Source: Saccoglossus kowalevskii (taxonomy: Eukaryota; Hemichordata; Enteropneusta; Harrimaniidae). Taken from it: 64,000 nt of DNA. The notes under the pieces are model-generated. The model ran no database searches. It was not told the origin of the DNA and worked only from the letters and a program-made list of their open reading frames with translations. The stretch is from positions 3,108 through 67,107 of the forward strand of contig NW_003106596.1 in the NCBI RefSeq assembly GCF_000003605.2, written 5' to 3'. Of the stretch, positions 58,401 through 64,000 are shown piece after piece (within the stretch, counting starts at the first letter, position 1; the number at the start of each line of letters is the position of its first letter). The translations under genes and the position numbers were made by a program.

Positions 58401-60803
58401 TTTTCATTGCAACTAAAGCTAAAATACTCAAACATGACCATATTATTAACTTTGGGCTGAAATTAGAACGTCAATTATCTCGTTAAACCGCACGATCATG
58501 ACTATACATTTTATTGCATTATTATGTTTCGTTTATTAAACCAAAAAGGATCATATCCGAAATACAATGGCAATATTATGATGTTAAAGTACTTTAGGCG
58601 ATTTAAAATTCATAAATAGTTGTGTGCCTGATCTTCACTGTATTATTCGTCTTGTTGGTACGATCTAGGTTGCAAACACTGATGTTACAATTACATGTTC
58701 TTCCAATTAGTGTAATGTAAGTGTGTAATTATTTTGAATAGTCAATGTTCTGAAGTGTACTTGTGTATAAAAGATTTGTGCCCCTTATTCGATGGACACT
58801 CGTCAAAATTAGGGGTAATATTTTTCGCTTAGTCACGTGACTAGATTCATGGATTTAAGGGTATAATTTGCAATCAATAAACACATTTAGGAGTATTGCT
58901 GGGCTTAAATATTTAGTATTTTTTACTGAAATGTTCGCTGTAAACAAACGTTTCAAAATCACAGGTACTATCTTTTAAAATGAATGCCAAGAATATGTTT
59001 TGGGTGTAAATTCAAGATGGGTAGTGTTTGCATTAAACATTTTTTAGCCTCCCCAATGTTGTACGCGAACAGAGCGTATTCGGATGTAAAATTGAAATCC
59101 CATTTGCAAGGTTGTGTTTCCATCATCCGAGATATATAAACATTGTTTATTTCATTCTCCAATAGAGGGCGAATGCAACTGCGAGATAAATGTTGTTTTC
59201 TAATATTGACGCATTTAAGAGTCAGTGAGAAAACCGGTAGCCCATTACAAGCATGAATGTTAGGGTCATCGTTCGAACAAGATCGTTTGTGAAATCGTAT
59301 GTTACTAGTATCATTATGGACGAGCCAGTTCTCGTCACCTACGAACGACACAATCTCCGCCGTGCAGTGCGCGTTCGGATTCCAGGATAACAAAAAACGC
59401 ATTCTGCTTGCGTTGAATTGTTTACGTCGCATGGAGCCCATAGTAAGCATAACATGGCGCGAGGGATATCACCCTGTACGACGCAATTACCCTTTTTTTC
59501 TTGCGAAGAATGTTAAAATATTGTAAAACGAAAACAATGATTGTATCACTAAATGGAGAAAAAGGGTTTGTAAATTATTCATCAATGTGCTCCATAAATC
59601 AATAAATCATAAAGGGTTTATGAGATAATCGTCACTTTCAAGTTTATCATTAGGCCTCGTGGTAAATGGCCTATGGTTTCTCTCGACATTCAACCACGCA
59701 TTATTTTACGTTTTATTATTTTAATTTGAGGTCAATAAACTACGGAGAATGAGATGACCAAACGTTGTGCGCGTTCTAGTCTTTCCAAAGGCACAAAACC
59801 CGTGGGTAAAAGTTTACACTAAGGCCACGGTGAGCTCAATATCTGGTACGTGTAAATAAAGTCAGTAAATTCTGAAAATTTTGTTGATTATCACTTTTCC
59901 TCGATTAAATAATACGAGCGATTATATCAACATTAAACAAGAATCCTTTCTCATCTATATGTCTCGCAATACACACAGTGATTTTAGACACACTGCGTTT
60001 TAAGAACATTTTGGTGAGACTGGGGTGGTCGATTAAGTATCGTTGTTGAGCGTCACGGATATCAATATTTTTATAATCATAATGTGAACGCACTCAAAAG
60101 ACAATTGCATCACGAGATATTCGCCACCACTTGTGCATCATTTGCGATTTTGTCGAAATTCAACTTGCATCTAATTTGCATTAAATCGCGATTGGTCGTC
60201 GCGCAGCGCGTGTTCGAAATTCATGTAAATAAACAATGTATTTTACACGCGTTGTATACGTCGATATGAGTCCCATAACGAACAGGGCACGGCACGACGA
60301 CTGCCGCCTTTTAAATATGCAAAAATTTGAACTGTGTATTTTCAAAGAAATTCAGGAGAAATTGTTTCCGTGATGAAAGGAGAAGCCAAATGAGAAAATG
60401 TACAGGACGATCTGCTCAAAAACCCCAGCGACTACAATGAGCCACACTAGCAGTACTTGTACGCGTGCACTAATAGAACGCCTGACTCATCGACACAGGG
60501 AATTCGACAATGACAGCTTGGTAGAGTTTTCCATCAAGATTATTCTTCTCGCATAAACGTCGAGGTGTTCGATGTCATTATAACGCTTGAAATTTTGTTA
60601 TCGGGGTATGTTAAAAATGTAAACAAATCGTGTGAGCAACTCTACGATACCTTACCTTGCGTTTTCAGGTCCCCATCGAGAGGATGGTAGGCTCCTACGT
60701 TGTAGCGCTCCTCGTCTTCATCCGGTGGTGGGCCCTGATAAAGTTCAATGTGATTCAGTACGCCGTTCTGCGTTTTCTCTTTCGGCACAGTCGTCGAGTT
60801 CAT
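26950..60803 (-). CDS. SLC32A1/VIAAT-like vesicular inhibitory amino-acid transporter (gene span, three coding exons)
   Basis: The family loads GABA and glycine into synaptic vesicles using the vesicular proton and voltage gradient. Exons 60656-60803, 42715-42869 and 26950-28014 join in phase (1, then 0) into 455 residues. Human VGAT has 525, and the difference is mainly a shorter N-tail. Residues 1-49 are a polar acidic cytosolic tail. TM1 holds WNVANCIQGAGILSLPYA (60-77), the AAAP-family signature. KILANCLYETETNEDG (101-116) matches VGAT KILIACLYEENEDG. The C-terminal region with LVVFTLFLAIVVPHF and the end LVEAYIP match VGAT. The introns are 17.8 and 14.7 kb and are full of MITEs. Several invertebrates carry multiple VIAAT-like paralogues, so GABA or glycine as substrate is inferred, not shown, and I give no gene symbol. 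Confidence 0.9.
28887..29019 (-). mobile_element. TTAA MITE copy, 133 bp, reverse orientation
   Basis: TTAA at 28887-28890 and 29016-29019. The arms AAAGGGCGTGGTCGTCGCGC and GCGCGACGACCACCGGCTT are well preserved. It is exactly the length of the reference copy. Confidence 0.88.
31521..31637 (+). mobile_element. Decayed TTAA-type MITE copy
   Basis: ATAAAGCGACACGCAGCACA, CATAAATAAACAATGTTTTG and GACTGTGGCGTTG align in order with the 133-bp family and its GCGCCACAGTC subtype. The TTAA borders have been lost. Confidence 0.5.
35706..35838 (-). mobile_element. TTAA MITE copy, 133 bp, reverse orientation
   Basis: TTAA at 35706-35709 and 35835-35838. The arms are AAAGGGCGGCAGACGTCGTG and GTGCGACGACCACCGCGCT. 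A further end-like fragment (GACGGCCACCGCCCTTTGAA) lies at about 35893-35912. Confidence 0.88.
37013..37137. mobile_element. 125-bp element with 30-bp terminal inverted repeats
   Basis: GTTATTACGAGAATACCTCA and the next 10 bases (37013-37042) are inverted at 37108-37137 with one mismatch. The inner part is GC-rich and also partly self-complementary (ACAGTACGCC and GGTCGATACTGT). No clear target duplication. The near-perfect arms suggest a recent insertion. Confidence 0.8.
37258..37390 (+). mobile_element. TTAA MITE copy, 133 bp
   Basis: TTAA at 37258-37261 and 37387-37390. The arms are AAGCGCGGTGGTCGTCGTGC and GGCACGACGACTGTCGTCCT. It lies 120 bp from the 37013-37137 element. Confidence 0.88.
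38085..38764. other. Region open on both strands (143 and 144 codons), unrecognised
   Basis: Plus-strand frame 38085-38516 and minus-strand frame 38270-38704 overlap. The local base composition is more GC-rich than the surroundings. The minus frame gives a basic, Cys-containing peptide (for example RVNGDTCMDRGTWINLKK). The plus frame is more hydrophobic. Neither matches a family I know. It could be an orphan gene, an exon of an old insertion, or chance. Confidence 0.25.
40400..41010 (+). mobile_element. Decayed LINE remnant, reverse-transcriptase C-terminal region
   Basis: Pieces in different plus frames carry the end of a jockey/CR1-like polymerase. HIGRIVTKAFKLPGLLK and KKYSIAKYKRIQTKFIKYLC with YKDQISFHCDGYSLCK come first. 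A shift near 40880 is followed by FCVPELRRNVYLKSEISS and MRKLSFFTTCLEAF. Several frameshifts and gaps show an old copy, 5' truncated. It is unrelated to the LINE piece at 10334-10975. Confidence 0.75.
42211..42327 (-). mobile_element. TTAA MITE, GCACCACAGTTGTC subtype, 117 bp
   Basis: TTAA at 42211-42214 and 42324-42327, with inverted ends AAGCACCACAGTTGTCGCGC and GCATGACGGCTGTGGCGTT. The centre TTGTATTGTTTGTTTACGCG matches the reverse of the 133-bp family core. It lies 390 bp into intron 2 from VIAAT exon 2. Confidence 0.75.
42715..42869 (-). CDS. VIAAT-like exon 2: TM1 and start of TM2
   Basis: 155 nt from acceptor CTCTTTCTAG to donor AAG|GTGAGT. The first two nucleotides complete the Ala codon opened by exon 1. 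Residues 51-101 contain WLAAWNVANCIQGAGILSLP then YAVKEGGY, against VGAT AGWNVTNAIQGMFVLGLP. The exon ends CYTCK, as in the CYTGK junction of VGAT. Confidence 0.95.
43474..43628 (+). mobile_element. Sister MITE family, copy 1 (155 bp)
   Basis: Matches 44145-44309 in reverse orientation along its length (GGGGGAGTCGTC, CATAGCGTGTTGTTG, GAGCCTTTGC, AACTCAATTC, CGCAGGTGACGACC). The borders are decayed (TCTAAG left, CTTCA right). The terminal motif with GTCGTC is shared with the 133-bp family. Confidence 0.75.
44145..44309 (-). mobile_element. Sister MITE family, copy 2 (165 bp), TTAA-bounded
   Basis: TTAA at 44145-44148 and 44306-44309, with ends AAGCGTGGGGGTCGTCACC and GTGACGACTCCCCCGCTT. Together with copy 1 it makes a large inverted pair 500 bp apart. 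The end AAGCG plus GTCGTC is the same as in the 133-bp family. Confidence 0.85.
44689..44722. repeat. (TGTC)n-like microsatellite
   Basis: Imperfect TGTCTGTCTGTTTGTCTGTC tract within VIAAT-like intron 1. Confidence 0.7.
46368..46600 (-). mobile_element. 3' end of a retroposon (LINE or SINE) with (AAAT)n tail
   Basis: Read on the minus strand, a GC-balanced segment with GGTCCCTATCCCCAGCGGGG and ACTGATCCTCATACCAGAC runs straight into about ten AAAT units (46377-46418). That layout is typical of a non-LTR retroposon 3' end. No coding sequence was recognised. A (CATT)n tract lies beyond the tail at 46348-46366. Confidence 0.5.
47001..47023. repeat. (TTTG)n microsatellite
   Basis: About five and a half TTTG units in intron 1. 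Confidence 0.85.
50416..50649. repeat. Minisatellite, 25-bp unit, 9.4 copies, with 50-bp higher order
   Basis: Exact 25-bp period from 50416. The unit reads GGTCTGYCCAATTAG then RCCGGGGTAA. Position 7 alternates T, C, T, C, T, C over units 1-6 and T, C in units 8-9, so the array grew at least partly as 50-bp dimers. All units are full length; they differ by substitutions only. Confidence 0.95.
51387..51617. repeat. Tandem duplication of a ~110-bp block
   Basis: The block starting CCACATGTCAGAAAAT at 51387 is repeated at 51516. Both copies include CCGAATCTACCAG and end ACATTTACACTTGTGAAATT. They differ mainly in the A-run length and a small indel. Confidence 0.9.
52739..52788. other. Assembly gap (50 N)
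   Basis: Exactly 50 undetermined bases inside VIAAT-like intron 1, probably a placeholder of fixed size. Confidence 1.
54684..54839 (+). CDS. Possible exon on the opposite strand, unrecognised
   Basis: After TCGGTCGACAG (a possible acceptor) the plus strand reads YDALQADRLGQEACQEMERT, then LDNASNNYKRCTEYHFF, to a TAG at 54837-54839. The charged helical composition looks coding. A weak GTGTAC donor could follow Lys29. There is no start codon, no recognised family and no partner exon. It lies antisense in VIAAT-like intron 1 and may be a nested gene fragment or chance. Confidence 0.2.
   Translation, partial: YDALQADRLGQEACQEMERTLDNASNNYKRCTEYHFFSCVCYSALIGRRRL
57663..57790 (+). mobile_element. 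TTAA MITE copy, 128 bp
   Basis: Borders TTAG and TTCA (decayed TTAA), with arms GCGCAGTGGTCGTCGCGCAG and GGCGCGATGACTACCGCCC. A few 1-bp deletions are visible in the arm and core. Confidence 0.82.
57791..59339. other. Intron sequence, no feature recognised except one open frame
   Basis: AT-rich. A 160-codon minus-strand frame (58968-59450) starts inside the decayed MITE at 59340-59495 and has no recognised motif, so I do not call it a gene. Confidence 0.4.
59340..59495 (+). mobile_element. Very decayed TTAA-type MITE copy
   Basis: GCAGTGCGCGTTCGGATTCC, GCGTTGAATTGTTTACGTCG and ATGGAGCCCATA line up with GCAGCGCGTGTTCGAATTTC, GCGTTGTGTACGTCG and ATGAGTCCCATA of the family. The borders cannot be placed exactly. 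Confidence 0.45.
60181..60314 (+). mobile_element. TTAA MITE copy, 134 bp
   Basis: TTAA at 60181-60184 and 60311-60314. The arms are ATCGCGATTGGTCGTCGCGC and GGCACGACGACTGCCGCCT. The core is almost identical to the copy at 37258-37390. It lies 340 bp from VIAAT-like exon 1, inside intron 1. Confidence 0.88.
60656..60803 (-). CDS. VIAAT-like exon 1: start codon and N-terminal tail
   Basis: 148 nt, residues 1-49 plus one nucleotide, ending CAAG|GTAAGG. It reads MNSTTVPKEKTQNGVLNHIE, then LYQGPPPDEDEERYNVG, an acidic cytosolic tail much shorter than the roughly 120 residues of vertebrate VGAT. The ATG at 60803 lies 20 nt inside an exon that starts after the acceptor TTTATTTCAG, so a non-coding 5' exon lies upstream. 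Confidence 0.85.
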
Positions 60804-61222
60804 ACTTTTTAGCTTAATTGCTGAAATAAACAGACAAAACGGAGGGACGTTTTAACGATTGCTCTGTTACAAAGTTACATATTTTGAGCAATGTACAAGA
60901 AAACACGGCGATATGCAAGAATAAAAATGCGATGTCGCAATTTGTGAAGCGAAACATTACGCGTTCGTTGCTCATTCAACCGAATTAATGCTAATTCCAG
61001 AGAAGCAACCATAAATGTACGCACGTTTAAAGCAGATAGCATGTCCGTTTGCGACAATAAACTAACAATTCGCGCAGTTCTGACAGGTAAAATGAACAAA
61101 ATAGCATTCTCGTGTTAGACCCTAAAAGAATTGAACTCACATTTAACAGCCATTCAAGCCGGAAGATAAAAAATAAATAAAAAAAAAAACCTCCAGTACG
61201 AGTTGTGAGGAATACCACTTAC

Positions 61223-61262
61223 CGTTTACATGTAACTCACAAAACCCACTTTCATTGAACTT
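61223..61262 (-). other. Possible 5' UTR exon end of the VIAAT-like gene
   Basis: A donor ACG|GTAAGT ends at 61223 on the minus strand, about 400 nt before the acceptor in front of the start codon. Such a short leader intron would fit. No TATA box or start site was recognised, so the 5' end of this exon is unknown and the end given is arbitrary. Confidence 0.25.
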
Positions 61263-64000
61263 TTATGTCCGTTGCCACCCACAATGCACCATTTATCACA
61301 TTAAATTAGCGTGAAATATAATAATATCGAGAGTAACCGAGAATAATAATTGTTAACGCTACTCATCTGTGCGGATCAACGGATGTAATCGACAGATACG
61401 AACTGCTCATGCGCAATGCACTGCGTACGTTTTCTCTCACTGATAACAATCTTCAAACCGTACAAATATCATAATTAACTCGTGGAGTACATTTCAACCC
61501 TTGGGCAAAGCAACTAATTGTATACAAATTAAAATGAGTTTACATAAATTATTTAATTACCTTTGTTATGAACCCAATAAGACAATTAGTATATTTCCAC
61601 ATCAAGAGGCCCGATTGCAGTAATAATGGGACACATCGGTTGTTTTACGTTGATTGTGTTAATATGCAAATTGGAGTAAATGATCATTTAATACAATTAT
61701 GGATGTAACTGGACGAATGTAATCAGCATAATTACTCGCCGCAGGTGAAGCCATTCGGCAAAATATCTAGCTAGTCATTCACGACAAAAGCCTTCTTAAA
61801 TCTACAATTAATTGATTTTATTCTGAAATCTTTATTTTATTAAACATCCATATAAAGGCTTCAATTATTTTATATAAAACGCCTCGTTGATAGTGGGAAT
61901 GCCGTTTTCTTCTCACATATATTTCGGACAAAAAACACACTTATCATATTACAAAGTAAAATGTTGAGATTAAAAAAAAATGTTTTATTTAAAAGTTGGA
62001 ATGATAAATGTTGGCCTTGGTCGAACTCAGCTTAATCTACATAAAACTATTGTGGGCGTAGTTTTAAGGGCATGCCGTGAATTGGATGTTTCAGTTTTAA
62101 CCCACCAACCGTTTGCGTTTTCGAGCCAAACTGGAATGTTTTGACACGCTAGGGCATAAAACGAGAAATTTAAAAAACATTTTTTTTCCAATACATTGAG
62201 TATTAGATTAGGCGTGAATGTCGACAACAATACCACTACCACGTGTACCTACACACGGCAAGTTGACGATAGTGTGAACAATCGTACCGCAAATTAGGAG
62301 AGCTCGCCTCCAGAATAATACAATTACGATCGAACTCTTTATAGTGAATTTTATAAAACGGTGATCCCTTTTTATTAATATATTCAATGCATTTGAACAA
62401 TGCATGTATCTCCAGGCTCAGATCATGAATTATTCTGACGGTTTGAAAGAAGTCGTTTCATTATTTTTAAATCAAGAATTTGTGTTCATTGTCGGTAGTT
62501 GGCCGCGGAAGGAAGGCATTATTTCTTTCTTTTTGAGTCCTGTGATTTTTACGAAGATCGTGATGTCTTTTTTATGACATCAAACTTTTCATATTAATAT
62601 TACAGAGAGCCGGGATTCAGTAAATAAAACACTGTCTCAATGAATTGGCTTCAGCAATAAATAACGTGCGTGAGAAGCAGACTCGTTTATAGAATTGGAA
62701 TCGTGTTACTTCGTGGTGATTGTGAAAGCGACATGTTTTAAATAAATTAGTTGGAATAAATATCCGTTATTCCACTAATAGCTATGCTCTCGCCGGATCG
62801 TTATTACGAGTTCCACTTAGTCTGTCGGTTACGTTAGAAGTGTAATTGTTGGGTATGTACGCTGCTTTTACAAGCCGCTTTTATTTGGCCCTTAAAGCGT
62901 GGATGCGTTTTTTGTTGTTGATATTGTGTAATACCCTCGGTTGCAGTAGAAGGAAGATAATTAATATGCTGAATAATGTGTAGTGATGATATTCGATCCA
63001 TTATGAAGCTGTACAGCTTAAAATATGGAAGACATCAGTATTAATTTTATGTCGTTTTCACAAAGAAAAACAAACATGTTGTTCCGCCTTTCTCGCACCC
63101 GCTCGGTATTTATAGACTCGTAGTGGATAAGTCGCCTCTTTACCTGCGACATTATTGTAATACCACTTCGGAAATTGAAGAAAACACCTTTGCTCCTTGA
63201 AGATGTTATTTTCAGGAAGCTCGCCTGGCTGACGCGCAGAGAATACAGTGTGTTAGTTGTTATTTATTATAAAGACAACTAGCATGCCCCGGTGTATGAA
63301 TGAGTATAAGAAACAGCGGTGTCCATGACGTCACTGGGCTAATTATAGTCATCACGCATATTCCCTGTTATCAGTAGTTATTTAGTTGTCTTCACTTATT
63401 CAGGTGTTTCGTCACCTTGATATCCGGGAGTTTTCCTTTGAGACGAGTCGGCAATTTGCGTGTGTTAGTGTGAGTGGGGGCGGCGTCGAGTGCGTGTCGT
63501 TCAAGACCAGGACGTCGGAGGTGTTAATGGGGTGTCGATTACTGTGATGAGTAATTTGAAAAAGTCGACAGGTGATAACTGAGCAGACCACGGAGCAGTT
63601 ATTATAATAGCCGTCGAGTCTCAGTTAATATCGGGAAAAGGTCCTCAAGTCGTCAATGAGGAAAACTTCACGATGTTGTTGCGGTATATTTCAATACCGT
63701 TTATAATCCACCCGCTCATAAGTAGTGGGATCGCTGCGAGACATGAAGGGCACATGAGCGTTAAAATACACACATAAGCGATACAACCTACAGCTTGACA
63801 GTTCATTCCTTACAACACTCATCCATAAAATGCATGTATGACTGATATTATTTTAACTTGAGTGGACAGGCGCTACTGATATTCTAAGAAATAAACACGA
63901 TGGTTTGAAAACACCTGTCGAGTGTGTGATGTATACGTAGTCAATTCTCGTCGAATCTCGACTTACTGGAGATTGTAAAATAAAATAAGCAGAATAAGAT
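61263..64000. other. Upstream of the VIAAT-like gene, no gene recognised
   Basis: AT-rich with a modest GC- and CpG-richer patch at about 63440-63560, which could be a promoter or exon of a gene beyond the window. No motif is strong enough to name. Confidence 0.35.

Larger units (their letters stand above)
42870..60655 (-). other. VIAAT-like intron 1 (17.8 kb)
   Basis: Contains two TTAA-type elements, a retroposon tail, microsatellites, a 25-bp minisatellite, a duplicated block, a 50-N gap and a possible exon, all listed separately. An 8-bp-arm hairpin lies at 54078-54098 (ACGGTTAC, loop ACCAA, GTAACCGT). 44900-46340, 47030-50400 and 55240-57650 show nothing recognisable. Confidence 0.85.

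Noticed and set aside
58968-59450. Minus-strand frame of 160 codons
   Set aside because: Its first third is antisense to a decayed MITE and the rest has no recognised motif or splice partner. Kept as a note only.

Overview
The window is a gene-poor, AT-rich stretch of an animal nuclear genome with long introns, GT-AG splice sites, many small inverted-repeat transposons, minisatellites and two assembly gaps (12593-13350 and 52739-52788). It carries a CatSper sperm-channel subunit and a vesicular inhibitory amino-acid transporter. CatSper genes persist in echinoderms, hemichordates, lower chordates and cnidarians and are lost in several other invertebrate groups, so an invertebrate deuterostome (hemichordate, echinoderm or amphioxus-like) is my best guess. 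The species cannot be fixed from sequence alone.

Two host genes are clear, both on the minus strand. (1) A CatSper3 orthologue starts at 16706 and runs down to at least 9868. Five exons join in frame: voltage sensor; S5 and pore helix; filter and S6; a 24-residue helical exon; and a conserved C-terminal block. The last exon or exons, somewhere in 8333-9594, are uncertain. (2) A SLC32A1/VIAAT-like transporter has three coding exons at 60656-60803, 42715-42869 and 26950-28014. They encode 455 residues over 34 kb, with introns of 17.8 and 14.7 kb and an AATAAA lying 7 nt after the stop codon. Partial or uncertain coding pieces lie at 8333-8500 (a membrane-spanning C-terminus), 5407-5669 and 54684-54839.

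The rest is mobile and repetitive DNA. The most striking component is a family of hairpin-like elements of about 133 bp, bounded by TTAA with 5'-AG termini. There are eight good copies and at least five decayed or related ones. A 155-165 bp sister family shares the terminal motif. Four of these elements lie within 660 bp just past the 3' end of the transporter gene, and two of them share one TTAA. Other elements are a 155-bp hAT-type MITE with an 8-bp target duplication, a 715-bp element with perfect 15-bp terminal repeats, a 125-bp element with 30-bp terminal repeats, a family with TAGACCACTTTC ends, and a repeat island at 17.7-20.8 kb. Two LINE remnants (10.3-11.0 kb and 40.4-41.0 kb), a retroposon tail at 46.4-46.6 kb and minisatellites of 25, 40 and 72 bp complete the picture. 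No tRNA, rRNA, CRISPR array or endogenous retrovirus was recognised.

The two genes have no evident functional link. The CatSper subunit acts in the sperm flagellum and the transporter on synaptic-vesicle-type membranes. They simply lie next to each other on one strand, about 10 kb apart.
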